The notes under the pieces were generated by a model. It saw only the letters and a program-made list of their open reading frames with translations, ran no database searches and was not told the origin of the DNA. The position numbers were made by a program, and so were the translations under genes. 64,000 nt of DNA. It comes from Asterias amurensis (taxonomy: Eukaryota; Echinodermata; Asteroidea; Forcipulatida; Asteriidae). The first letter of the stretch is position 1. The number at the start of each line of letters is the position of its first letter. The stretch is taken from positions 15,466,450 through 15,530,449 of the forward strand of contig NC_092648.1 in the NCBI RefSeq assembly GCF_032118995.1. Direction: 5' to 3'. Shown here one piece after another: positions 1 through 12,025 of this stretch.

Positions 1-1
1 G

Positions 2-172
2 CACGAGGTCGCTATTAAGAGTGTAAACTATCCGGTGGGGGTTTATAATGTTCAAATGAGTGGAACAGACCAAGTCATAAATAACCCATTCGAAGACCAT
101 TTTGAAAAGCTGAAGTTTACATCAGGAATTCCTGAATCCTTTGAAAATATCTTAGATTATTCTGTCTCATGA
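2..172 (+). other. open stretch cut by window start, unassigned
   Basis: A 56-codon frame is open from base 2 to a TGA at 170-172. The peptide is ordinary in composition (for example NNPFEDHFEKLKF, then a C-terminal ENILDYSVS). I do not recognise it. It could be the last exon of a gene to the left or part of the repeat that follows. No splice acceptor can be judged because the window begins here. Confidence 0.15.
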
Positions 173-198
173 TTTTGTTGGATCCGTTGCTACTCCTT

Positions 199-750
199 GT
201 CATGGCATATCCGAAAGTCTTTGAAAAGGTCGAACTTTGTTCCGTGAATTCCTCACACGAGGAAACTTCTCTTTTTAACAGAAGCAAAATTCCATTCTAA
301 AAATTTGTATATTATATTATTACCACTCGAATCAACAACTGATTTTTGTCCACTAAAAAGCACACAACTCTATGCTGATGATTTCTATTCCATGGCATAT
401 CCGAAAGACTTTAAAAAGGTCGAACTTTTTTACGTGAATTTCACACACGAGGAAACGTCTCTTTTTTAACAGAAGCAAAATTCCATTCTAAAAATGTGCA
501 TATTATATTATAACCACTCGAATCAATAACTGATTTTTGTCCACAAAAAAGCACACAACTCTATGCTGATGATTTCTATACACCCTATTGAGAATAAGTT
601 CATCCCGTTTTCAAACCCGCTGCTAAAAGATACCATAATTATAGGGCATCTTCCTTCACGAATATACACAGCAGCGTTCCACAGGGATCGATCATCGGTC
701 CTAAACCCATCCATTCCTCTCTGCCCTCAATCAATCTCAGCAGAGTGATA
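199..750 (+). mobile_element. scrambled non-LTR reverse-transcriptase fragments with a ~190-bp tandem duplication
   Basis: A ~190-bp unit is present twice head to tail, at about 201-391 and 392-580. Each copy encodes the peptide QLYADDFY (365-388 and 556-579), the catalytic YADD box of a reverse transcriptase. Further right, at about 671-700, another frame encodes SVPQGSIIGP, the conserved LINE motif that normally lies some 35-40 residues before YADD. Here it lies after it, so the pieces are rearranged rather than one intact domain. Family (RTE, CR1, Jockey or other) cannot be told from these motifs. Confidence 0.55.
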
Positions 751-1999
751 CGCATTATTCACGTCCCCCATGGGTGACTTGCCCCTCTTACAAAATGCAT
801 GACAGCATGGGTGCTTTCACTGCCCCATCACCGTGCCCCAATAAAATCAAACTGAATTTCAATTAGACCAAGATAAATTAAGTGCTAAATGGGTCGGTGG
901 TAATTAATCATACCGCACGTGCCGATTTGTGCCATGATGTGTATGTTGTTTTAAGCCAATGTTTTCACAGTGGACTTATATACAAGCTTAACGATGAGTG
1001 TGATTATATTCACTTGTCTAGTCTTGGTGCAAGACGTTCTTGTTGAGGCGTTAAACCTATGTCCCGTGCGGGGATTGAGTGATGGTGAATAACAACGTAT
1101 TGCACCCAGACTACTAATGACAAGCCGGACCCTAGAGATGATTTTGACGGAACTCGCGCTTGAATCGTTGAGATTCCCCTGTGCATGGAGCAATGTCTCC
1201 GTGCCATTAGGATTACAATTCACTAAACTATAAATAGAATTAGGGTATACCAGGAAGATTTGTCTAGCAGCCTCGGCTCCCAAGAAACCATGCAACAAAC
1301 GTCTTTCCCTTTTTATTGGATTTGGAATGGTAAAGAACCCTATAGTTTATCAGTAGACTTTTGTGTGGTTATTTTTGGTGGACAGACTGCACCAGGTTTC
1401 CAGGGATGTCAGGGCATAATGCAATGGTGCAGAATAACTCTAAAATTATAATACCTTAATTTGAGTGTGCTTATGTGCAGAACTGTATGTTTTTATGTAA
1501 ATGATATTGCAATGGAAAATTCATCGAAGGTTTATTGTGTGTTGTGAAACACAAAACAAATGATTTGTCTTTACAAAATAAACAATGTTCTAAAGACGGT
1601 AGTAAAATAATTATTTACAAAGAAACAGAAATATAACGAAGAAATACAGAGGGTCATTTCCCTATAACAAGAAAATAAGACTACATCTTCATTCGATCTT
1701 ACTACATGGCACTTACTTCCTGCAAATATAATTTATAAAGGTGGCATAAATAATTTAAAGCTAAAATGGATTTTGTGAACTCATTTTAGTTCACACCGAA
1801 AAACATCAGCCATATCCATCCAGGATTTAGTATAACCAGAAATGATCTGATTACTTCAACAGGATTATGGATCCTGGAAACACCCCCTCAAAAAAGTACA
1901 TCACTGCATTTCACTCCGGGGGCTTAAAATATGGGTTTTGTGTCTGTAAATTAGGACTCTGTAGCTGGGGGTGCCTTGGCACAAAGGGATCTTCATAAT
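751..1999. other. no gene seen
   Basis: AT-rich unique-looking DNA. Short open frames overlap on both strands, none with a recognisable motif or splice-site context. I see no repeat structure here. Confidence 0.5.
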
Positions 2000-2099
2000 A
2001 ATATAGATTTGTGCTTGGAGTGTCTGTCGACTGGACTGGTATGATCATCATCCATGTTATGAGATGGATGAGTCATGAACGGGATTGGAATCCTCGGGG

Positions 2100-2895
2100 C
2101 CGATCCGTCTCCCTTTCCCCCGGTCTCGGGAGATTCCAACCCGCCGTCTTAATATTAAAGGACTGGCATATGAGGATTATTGAACAAAAATATTGGGAAC
2201 GTATGCTAATGATGTCACAGTTTTGCATGTACACACACGCTGTGTTGTTGGGGACTTGAATAACAATGTCAATCACACTCAGATTAGAAACTACTATTAT
2301 TTAAATTATTAATTTCAAGAAGCGGGCCTACGACCATGGCCTGAATCCATATCATGTTAAAGGCCTGGCATACGGATTAAGAACAATTCAGCAACATACG
2401 TTAATGATGTCACAGTTTTTCATCTACACATACGCTGTGTTGTTGGGGACTTGAATAACAGTTTCGGGGCACACTTAGATTAGAAACTATTATTAATTTC
2501 AAGAAGTGTGCCTACGACCATGGCCTGAATCCATATAATGTTAAAGGCCTGGCGTTACGGATTATTAAAAACAAGTATGGGAACGTATGCTAATGATGTC
2601 ACAGTTTTTCATATACACACACACTGTGTTGTGGGGGACTTGAATAACAGTGTCAGGGCACACTCAAGATTAGAAACTATTATTAATTTCAAGAAGTGTG
2701 CCAACGACCATGGCCTGAATCCATGTAATGTTAAAGGTCTGGCGTAAGGATTAAAACAAGTATGGGGAAGGTATGCTAATGGTGTCACAATTTTGCATGT
2801 GCTGTTGGGGACTTGAATAACAGTGTCAAGCACACTTAGATTGTAACTAAATTATTAATTTCAAGAAGTGCGCCTAAACGACCACGGCCCGAATC
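2100..2895 (+). repeat. tandem repeat of ~190 bp, four copies
   Basis: Four diverged units follow one another. Landmarks are ATTAAAGGACTGG at about 2153, GTTAAAGGCCTGG at 2357 and 2540, and GTTAAAGGTCTGG at 2731, giving spacings of about 183 to 205 bp. Each unit carries a block reading ATGATGTCACAGTTTT, a GTGTTGTTGGGGACTTGAAT block and a TAATTTCAAGAAGTG block. The last unit ends near 2895. It looks like a short local satellite; no coding potential was recognised. Confidence 0.8.
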
Positions 2896-5800
2896 TATAG
2901 TCGCTTGTGGCTGAAAATATAACCGAAGAAGTTGATATGCTACGCCAAAAAAATGCTTTGAAGTAACATTAAAAAAAAAATAGTTGGGAGACAAGCTGTA
3001 CATGACCTGGTACCCGGACCTTTGTGTTTCTTGCGCAAGATTTTAAAATGTGCTGAATATAAACTCTTAAACATTGGCTTCACTTTTACACACAAAAGAG
3101 GCCTATGTTCAGTTGAGCTTCAAACTTTCAATTCATACTTTCAAATTTGAGGGAATGGAAAAGCAAATCTCTGTTTTGCTCACCCGTTTTAACACTCATG
3201 TGACCCTTCATGACACCATAACAGGGGTTATCTTCCCTTCTATGTTGGTTTCCGTGTGATATGATCAAGAAGGCCGCCACAGATAATAGTCTTAGTGTTA
3301 TTGCATTATATTGCAGCACTTCCCACTTCATCACACTTCAAGAGGTTGCCTCCTGGTTTTTGGCATCGATGCTCCTATTGTCATATTGGTTGTTGGCTCC
3401 AATGAGGCCATTGATCGTCAAAAATGGACTAGTCCCAACATACCATACAAACAAACTTTTTGAAATGCATGTGTACTTTTTGAAACGGATCTTTCCCGGG
3501 TTATTTTTCATGGGACAGGATTTTCTGGAAATAGGAGTAGGCCTACATACTTTAGAACCCGTGTTTGTTGTCATGTATATGATTATTCTTTCAAACGCAA
3601 GTTTCTTTTTACCCTTGCATAAGGATACATTATCATATCCCACATGTCGATTGAATATTAATATCATAAATGGCGGTTCCTCATCCAGATTATGTATACG
3701 CTCTTATGATGGCTGCCATCCAGCTGTTATGCAATAGCCCATTGAATTAAAGAAGTAATAAAACAGATATTGTGATTGTCTAAAAACAAAGTTGATATGT
3801 AAGCTTACGAGGTTGATATAACCCTAGAGTAAGGACAGAGATGTAATAGGTCATACTCTTATAGTAAGAAATATTTCTGTCTAAATTCATTGGCAGACAT
3901 TTTTGAAGTTGTTTTATTTGATTTGTCTATCCCCAGGCAATTTAAATGAATCTTAACATGTCTGAAACCGTAAAGGATATGAATAAGGAGTTTCTCAAAC
4001 TCGTGTTAAGCGCTTTCTTTGAAAATATTGTAATGTGACCCCAAAGTTTTGTCGAAATGATGACGTCATGAGAATGGTTGTTTCTCCGGCGTGCTGATTG
4101 GAAAACCGGCGCGTGGTGTTCCTTCCGAAAACTAATTATTCACAGTTTGAAACATAAATTGTAATGCTGTAATACCATACATGGACGGGCCGAGTTGCAT
4201 TTCATTTCGAATTTTATTTTCAAAATAATACCATTGAGTTACCATCACACCAACGCTCCAGGCCATCAGCCATTCTGAGGGTGGACATGTGCACTATTGG
4301 ATTGCGGTAAATTTGTTGTGTAGAAAATGCTAAAGATGTTGGCTTAAATTTAAAACACAATATCCAACAAACCGTCCCTTATCATCCACCAACACAGGCG
4401 TGTTTTAGCATTCATTTCGTGGGTGGACATGCGTTGGTTCACGCTAAAGCAGTCGTATTATAATGCTATATTGTCGATTGACGAGTGCCACACATCTGTT
4501 TCCAAACATCATATAACGTGCAGCAGTTGTAATTCAGAAAACAAAACTGCTTTTCTGAACATTGCACTTAAAGAGATAATAAGTCAGCGTTTTTTTTTCT
4601 TCAGAAGGATGAATAAAATCTTACTTTTTTGTTTTAATCACGCCATCTCAAACCAAGCAGTGAGAGTTTCATCAATACAGGAGGTCACGTTGCGTGAACA
4701 CATGTTTTTTGTTTTGCAGGGATTCGATCTCGCGTGTCTATTTCAATCGCTGTGATCAAAATAAGCGAAATAAGCAACGTTCATTTTTCGACTCTGCTCT
4801 GACCAACTATTTTCTTTGCCACCATCTTTGTCTTGTACCCTATGTCAACCATATCAATCGATCATGGCTAATGATTTTCAATATGCCAAAAAAGGACCTG
4901 ACTATTTTTCTTCCAGCATCTTTGTACCATTGGTTTGATGACTGCACCATTAAAAAGACATAACTGTAGGGGGAAATACTAACTAGGGACCTAGACTGGT
5001 ATGAAGTTTATAAGAAGTGAGCTTTCAGATTGGAACTATTCTGTAAGCGCAAGCATGTTTGACATTATCATTAACCAGTTCGATACTTTGCCTTTCAGTT
5101 CCCAAAGGCCTACTGCTGATTGTAATGCAACGAAGCTATCGGCTTACAGCCTTTCTAAATCTCCACTCCGCAAAATGTGAATCCATAATAAAGAAACTGA
5201 AATAACATTTCCTTCTAGTTCCAAATCGGCACAGGCTTGGTAATTAAGTGACACCGCAGCAAAGCTATATGAATGGATTTGGAAATTCGATGAATAATGA
5301 AAGTTTATGTTAATTATGTTGCGATATTTGGCTTTCTATACAATGGCTATTTGTAGTGATGGGAGATCAACATTATTGCGCACAATTCATTTCGTTCAAA
5401 ATGTGTTTAGCAACCATCTTTTCATGAATACAAAAACCTTTATGCATGTGTTCGACCATGGAGCAATGTGCTCCTTAGTTCGACAGTGCATTTCACTATT
5501 TAGGTACACAGCAATGGTAATTCAGGGCTTATGGTTCAACACCAATAAAAAAAAGGGTGCGGTTCGACAATGAACTTCACTATTTTTCAACTTTTATGCA
5601 ATGAAAAAATGTTCACCCAATGACCCATATTCACAAAATATAGACTACATACAAATAAACCCTCTTTCAGTATTGATTCATTTGCATAGTGTTGACTTTG
5701 TTGCCGTCAACCATGCTTCAAATCAAACGATACGGAAAATGACATGAGAGGTGTGGGGGAGAACCATAGAGCTCTAATGGGGAGAACCCAGTAAAATCAT

Positions 5801-5911
5801 GGCGACTAAAATCTGTTGCTTTATCTTGACGACCCGTGGCGTTTATGTAGCCTTCTTTACACATTCATGAGTGAGAGTACAAAAGGAATACATACGCCTC
5901 TAACCCTGTTC
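2896..5911. other. no gene seen; scattered open frames
   Basis: The longest frame is 158 codons (3261-3737, plus), with no recognisable domain and hydrophobic composition typical of AT-rich noncoding DNA. A full CRE palindrome TGACGTCA lies at 4061-4068, just before a GC-richer patch with a CCAAT-like ATTGG, but no downstream exon was identified. Nothing else can be supported. Confidence 0.4.
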
Positions 5912-6285
5912 AAAGGCAGTGGACACTATTGCTAAATATTCAAAATAATTATTAGCATAAAACCTTACTGGGAACGAGTAATGGAGAGGTTGATAGTATA
6001 AAACATTGTGAGAGACAGCTGCGTCTGAATTACAGTGGTTTTGAGAAAGAAGTAACTTTCCACGAATTTGATTTGGAGACCTCAGATTTAGAATTTGAGG
6101 TCTCGAAATCAAGCATCTGAAAGCATACAGCTTCGTGTGACAAGGGTATTTTTTCTTTCATAGTTATCTCGCAACTTCGACGACCAATGAGCTCAAATTT
6201 TCACAGGTTTGTTATTTTATGCAAATATGTTGATATACACCAAGTGAGAAGACTGGTCATTGACAAATACTAAGAGTGTTCAGTA
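5912..6285 (+). mobile_element. MITE family 1 copy (GGCAGTGGACACTATTGG ends)
   Basis: A nonautonomous inverted-repeat element of about 370 bp. The left end reads AAAGGCAGTGGACACTATTG and the degraded right end reads AGAGTGTTCAGT. The body carries the family hallmarks: ATAAAACATTGTGAGA, an internal inverted pair around GAGACCTCAGA and GAGGTCTCGAAATC, and CAAGTGAGAAGACTGGTC. At least six other copies lie in this window. It has no coding capacity, so mobilisation would depend on another element. Confidence 0.85.
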
Positions 6286-6825
6286 TACTTACAAAACATC
6301 GAGTTAAAAAAAATTGAAAGGGAGCAGCAAAAAGCTTTACATGAAATAGGACTACCGACCACTCAAAATAAGTGACCAGGGTCCAATAATTGGCAATTTA
6401 CCACCCCTTCTCTCTCGCCACAATCCCATCAAATTTCGTCATATCCGTCCTCACTTGACCTTGTGCTAGTCATTATGGGCTCACAAAAGCTCAGCCAAAT
6501 AACTCAGACGAACCTTCAACAATTGTATACAAACTCGTCAATTAAAATGAATGTCGCAACAATTCACTGTGGTTGCATGAAATTGACAGCTTACCAGCTA
6601 ATGAGTATTAATATTCCTTTTGTGCTGAAGGCAAGCTCAAACCCCACATGAGCTGAGCCATTGGGGTTGCTTTTGTTATAAGTGTATTATTGTGAAAGAA
6701 ATTCAAAGCAATAATAAGGGTCTATTGAAGAATGGACGCCAAAATAATATTTCAATGCACATTATACCTGGCTGTGCTCGGCTTACATGGCCGTTTAAAT
6801 GAGTCTCTTCAAAAGCTCTGATTAA

Positions 6826-7207
6826 AGGAACACGTTGCCTTGGATCGGTCGAGTTGGTCTTTGAAAAGCGTTTGTAACCGTTTTTTATAAAATGCATATG
6901 GGTAGAAAGATGTTGTAAAAGTAGAATACAATGATCCACACAAACATGCCTCGAAATTGCGTGGTTTTCCTTTTACCTTGTCGACTAACACGTCGGCCAT
7001 TTATGGGGGTCAAAATTTTGACTCCCATAAATGGCCGACCATGTTAGTTCGCACAGTAGAAGGAAAACCACGCAATTTGGAGGCAAACTTGTGTGGATCA
7101 TTGTATTCTACTTTTAAAACATCTTTCCAACCATATGCATTTTATAAAAAACGGTTACAAACGCTTTTGTTTTGACCAACTCGTCCGATCCAAGGCAACG
7201 TGTTCCT
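6826..7207. mobile_element. 382-bp fold-back element, copy 1
   Basis: The element is almost wholly palindromic: two arms of roughly 185 bp meet at a centre near 7015 (CCCATAAATGG and its complement). The ends are AGGAACACGTTGCCTTGGATC and its inverse, and TTAA lies directly outside both (6822-6825 and 7208-7211), consistent with a TTAA target-site duplication. A second copy of identical length is at 47689-48070. Open frames across it are mirror images of the arms and are not genes. Confidence 0.9.
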
Positions 7208-9554
7208 TTAATAAATAAACTCGGTTCACTGCCATACAAGTATTATCTTTTGGTAGTGTAAAGGCTTTTTAATTATGTTGTTTTAAATTAAAATGTATTT
7301 CACTTTCGGGATGAATCTTTCATTTTCCCCTATTAAGCATTTCGATTTTGTCTTCATGCAGTTCTTAAAATAGGGGTGAGAGTCACTGCTGACAAATAAG
7401 TTTCAAACTCTAGGATCCACATTTTCAGGAGGTATGATTCTTGCCAATGGCTTAGAAATCACAACAATATAATATATGCACATGAGGTCATTTGAACAGG
7501 GCGCCCTCGCATGGATATTCCATTGTTTCATTATCAGTTTACCTTTAAGATGGCGGTTTGATGACGTCAATGCATAAGGAATATACCCTACAAAATGCAT
7601 TATAAACGATGTCTCCAAACAGCACATCCACAATTTCCCCTGTGTCATGATTCACAGAAATTGACAGACGTATACTATTACTTCCTGCTTATTATTTTCA
7701 AATTAAACCAAAAAAACATCATGGTAGCAAAAAAAAAGGTTTTAGATTCAAGGTGACGTGATGTACTTTCTATTCAGTAACCCTCCTCGGATCTTATTCA
7801 ATATTTTGTTGTGTAATTGTAACCATTACATCTGTTTGCGTACTTTTGGAAAGATCGGGGTGTAAGATAAATCATGCTGCGTTCTGTTGTTTTGTTTTGG
7901 GGTCTCTACTGGAATATTGCATTACAGTTGCGTTGATTGAGAATATGCACCACAAGTTGAGATGGATATCAGTATATTGCGTAACAGAGCCATCTACAAA
8001 ACTAAAGTATTCTGTGTAATGAAATGGTGCTATTGTTGTTTGGTCATGTTGTTATTGTTTTTAGTACTTGTAATTCAAACAGCCTTCTTGACAATCGTTT
8101 TGTTTCATTAGAGCTGTATACGGCAGGATGCTTGATAGGTTTAACTTCTAAAAAGCAACCCCTGGCATGTCTCTCATAACTCGACCTTAAGACAGCATTG
8201 CTGATATCCTGTTTCTCATGCAACCTTTTTTGTGGTAAGGAAACCAGTAGTAATGTACTGTTGTAGACGTGCATATAGACCTAAACATGCACATGTAGAT
8301 AGACCGCTCGTGCTTGTAAACCTTTAATTAAATTCGAGTGGACGAAAAACAAATGTACATGTACGTGGGTTACAATCTCAGTACAGATAAGATTAAGGCA
8401 TAATTAAACAAACAAACCAGTTGACAGTTAACACAACATGAGCTTTAGCTGTAAAACTGTATGGAGGTTCGGGAAGTGCTTGTTAAAAGACGAGAAAAAG
8501 GAAATACCACCAGAGCAATATCCGACAATATAAACCTCGAGCTCAGTTCCAAGTACTCTGACCGATCAAATAACAAACTGCAAAACAAGTCGAGGAAGCT
8601 CTTCATTTGAACCCAGTGATATCATCTGGTAATAGTAGGCCAACTGCATGTGTAAAGCAAGATCAGACTATCGGTGCCAATGTGCATAAGGGAAACAAAT
8701 CATCAAACAATTCAATATATATCATATCGAGTCGGTGGCTGATGTTATCCAAGCCTTTGCAGTCATGGATAGCTCCAGTCTTCCTCCATGGTACAGTCAT
8801 GTCAAAACTGCACTGTCTGGAATGACACGGCATTGGACAACTGCACTCCGTGCTTAGAATAACATTCAAGGGCAATATTATTCGCACTTTATTATTAAGT
8901 TTCTCTGCTGTCTCTTGCGTAATGAAAATGTAAAGTTTAGCAAGTATTGCATCCTGTATCTTTCAATTCATGTTCATATTTTGGTATTCTTTGTTTAAAT
9001 GCCCGCTATTATTCTCCTTTCTTAAAAATCGTATGGTAGGGCTGTATGGTTTATTGAATATCGGTTGACGACAAGTAGGTAAATGGATTTCCAAATTCAA
9101 AGCGAACCTCAAACAGGCATCGTGCACATGTATGCAAAATTCAACGGAACGATAAAAGCCCTGCAACCGTGTTACACTTAGAGTGTCGTCGAGATTTCTG
9201 AAGTCTGATTTGGATTAAACCAAAACTAGGTAATGATCTGAGATGTTCCAATAAATATGATACATTATTTATTCTAAAAAATGTTTTGTTTTAGATATTT
9301 TCTTTAATTTGGGGAAATTTTGAATAATCTAACGCATTATGTCACCATGGGATAATAACCAGACTGTGGTATTTAACATACAATCCCATCATAGACTGCA
9401 TAGCTTCATGTTCTCGGCATATAGCGCATTTTTTGTGTGGCCAGGAATAACTCAAGGCCGTTCCCAGGATTTCTAAAACACATTCCTAAGCCAGCTGTGT
9501 GATGTTCTCAAACAAGAAGACCCCTTAACGTGAGGTATCTTAAAAAACACTTAC
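7208..9554. other. no gene seen
   Basis: AT-rich DNA without a recognised exon or repeat family. A CRE palindrome TGACGTCA occurs at 7562-7569. I looked here for the missing exons 2-4 of the Arf first exon at 9555-9684 (the switch II WDVGGQ and NKQD blocks on the minus strand) and did not find them. Confidence 0.4.
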
Positions 9555-9684
9555 CGGCAGCGTCCAAACCCAGGATCAGTATCCGCGACTCTCTATCCCC
9601 ACTGATAGAAAACCGACAGTCCACATGTAAAAAGTCAGACAGTTTGCCCATGACGTGGCCCATCTTGGTCGATTTGGCACCCAT
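9555..9684 (-). CDS. isolated first exon of a fourth Arf-family GTPase (gene D)
   Basis: The minus-strand exon encodes an Arf-type N terminus ending RILILGLDAAG, the first strand and P-loop. It is cut by a GT donor (G|gtaagt) after the first base of the glycine codon, exactly where genes A, B and C have intron 1. From the Met at 9684 it gives 43 residues (MGAKSTKMGHVMGKLSD...). In-frame Mets at 9714, 9663 and 9651 are each also followed by Gly, so the true, possibly myristoylated, start is uncertain. No exon 2-4 was found in the 9.5 kb to the left. The rest lies beyond the window across a long intron, or this is an orphan relic. The stretch before GLDAAG is longer than in A-C. Confidence 0.6.
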
Positions 9685-11855
9685 GGTGAAAGTTGTATGT
9701 TCCCCCTTTCCCAAAACGAATAGCGGAATAAAGCAAAATCCTCTTTAGTCCGGGTTTAGATGTTTTTGTAGTCCACTTCCTTATCTCGTACGGGAGTAAA
9801 ATCAGCAGGTCGCAGAATCATGGTATCTTCCCATTCTGATGTTGAGGTTCCTGGTTTGTTGTCCAAAACACACTGTAACTATTTCTTCCAAACGGCTAAT
9901 ATTATAACACACAAAGCTTTTTCCAACTCTAACTCGTGCAGGAGTTTTGTCCTGATGTATTGAAGGGTAGATTGAAGAAAAATTAATACATGAAGTCACT
10001 GTGTTGTTGGCCTGTTACAGCTGATTCCCTGCCCCGTGTGTGCGCAGCAATCAAGAGTGGCGGCCGTTGATGGGCGAAGAGTAGTGTGTACTGTGTGAGA
10101 ACTTCCGCGTTGACCTCAATGCATTCACCTGCAAAATCGCATAGACCTGCGATGATTTTGATGAGTCGTTGAACACAAATCAACTCGGTTCTCTCTCATT
10201 TTATAGCCAAACATGAGTGTTTAAAACTAGCTTAGTTTGTTGTGACACGGAACAAGGTGTGTGATGAGGGTGTCACTTCCAGGAATATACCCCGAGATTT
10301 CTCGTGTACCGACGGCACCCGTACACGAGTGTATCCCTCCACGATGGGTCAATCAGCATGAATGAGCATAATCATAATGCCCTTATAAATTATCGCGATA
10401 TTAATTTGGAACTATCTTCAATTTAACCCGTGCAGTTCGTGCAACCGCCTTGTTACACTCGATGATGTTATCATTATGATGTTGTCTGTCTGGTGATTAT
10501 CAATCAAATCGTCACGTACACAAGATGCACAGAAAAGGATGACAGTGTCTTTCGAGAAATAGGTCCAACAAGGCTGGACATTGGTAACATCATCTACACG
10601 TTCCATGCTGCTGAAACAAAGTTCAACTTGTGTGATGTGTCATACTCGACTCTTGGTTGACGCTCCCACTAAACCACATCAACATCATGGCCAAGAGACA
10701 ACCGGATTTTTAATCCATGTTTAGTGCATGATCGGATACTTTTCTGAAAACAAAGAAGGACATTTCATGCGATACACTTTTTCCGCTGTTATTTTAAATG
10801 ACAGGGGCCAGTCGATGATTCAAACAAATAGGCCTGGTACGCCGCTACTCGGTGAACATTATGGGCACTCAAAGATACATCATAGTTTGTTAGACAGTCT
10901 TATGGAGATTTCTACCTCCATGGTTTGTCCTATGGGTAAATTTTAGGTCATCTGATCACTTTTACAAAAACAGCCATAGAGCTGGACTTCGATTTGTACA
11001 GAGTCAAGCGAACAAAAAACATAACATCTTATTTGGATTCCACTGTCTGATTTTATTAACGATATGATAAGAGGGCACATCTCAAAACTTGTGTATAATA
11101 CCTCGTGAAATAATGTGGAAATTATTACACAATAATTCCCTGACCAATGTATAGTATTCTCGCCTGTCGGGAAATGCTCTGGAACGACCAAGGTCACTCT
11201 ATTTGTAAACAAAGGTTACTTGGTTATTTTCCTTCCTCTTTTTCTTAGACCACATGGTTTGACCAAAAACTGTAATGGTATCGTCATTTCGTACAAGTTG
11301 GGTGGCCTCATAATGTGATACCTACAAAGCGTTTGGTGATACGTATGATTCAACCTTGGGGTTGTTTTCAATAATCATGTTCACTTTGACTCAGAGCGAA
11401 AAGTAATGATGTGATACAGGAAGTACATGAATGAATAAATCTTGACAGTAATGAAAAACATCGAAATAACAACGGAGTAGATCCGTGTTGTGCATCCCCT
11501 CTTGGCTTCATGTTTATATTTGGGTTTTGAAAACTTTTGAAAACTGAGTCATTGGATAAGATAAGATAAGATAAGAACATTATTAACCCACACTGGGGAT
11601 ATTAAAATAGGCATTTGCATTAAAATAGGCATAGGCCAATAGGTATTGTGGTTGTTTTAATTTGTTCGCCATGCGCGCTGCGGTCCATGGTATTCTACGG
11701 TCATTGCTTCATCCAAACCAAAAAAACCAATGAAGATTGAAGGGATCTCATTGTGGAAGCTCATGTGGAATGAATCATGATTTTACACACCGGAAAAATG
11801 TAAAACCGTTTCCAAAAAGTACGATTTTGACGCCCCTTTGAATAAAATAAATATC
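9685..11855. other. no gene seen; upstream flank of gene D
   Basis: No exon could be supported. A slightly GC-richer patch (about 10.0-10.35 kb) could hold the gene D promoter, but no convincing TATA box was found. A GATAA microsatellite (about four units) lies at 11557-11576. Confidence 0.35.
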
Positions 11856-12025
11856 TTTTTCATTGTGTACGTACACGATAAGTTAACGTGTACGTACTCA
11901 ATAAACTAAAAGTATAAATATTCCAAACTTATCGTGTAAGGACTTATCGTGTGATGTTTAGTTGTACGTACATACGACACGAAAGTTATTTTGTTTGTAT
12001 ACGAGTGGCGACAACACGCTTCCTT
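11856..12025. repeat. decayed GTACGTACACGATAAG palindrome cluster
   Basis: Several GTACGTAC and TTATCGTGTA blocks occur in both orientations, ending near 12025 with GTGGCGACAACACGCTTCC. The same blocks and a closely similar ending (GTGGCGGCAATATGCTTCCG) frame the better-preserved array at 13258-13655. This looks like a shorter, decayed relative of that element. Confidence 0.6.

Noticed and set aside
1-8. GCACGAGG at the window start, which resembles a cDNA library adaptor
   Set aside because: Eight bases at an arbitrary window edge are not evidence of vector; the flanking sequence is ordinary genomic repeat.
3261-3737. 158-codon open frame on the plus strand
   Set aside because: No recognisable domain, overlaps a 109-codon frame on the other strand, no promoter or splice context; expected by chance in AT-rich DNA.
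6809-7175. Matching open frames on both strands at 6.8-7.2 kb and 47.6-48.1 kb
   Set aside because: They are the two arms of the 382-bp palindromic element read from either side, not genes.
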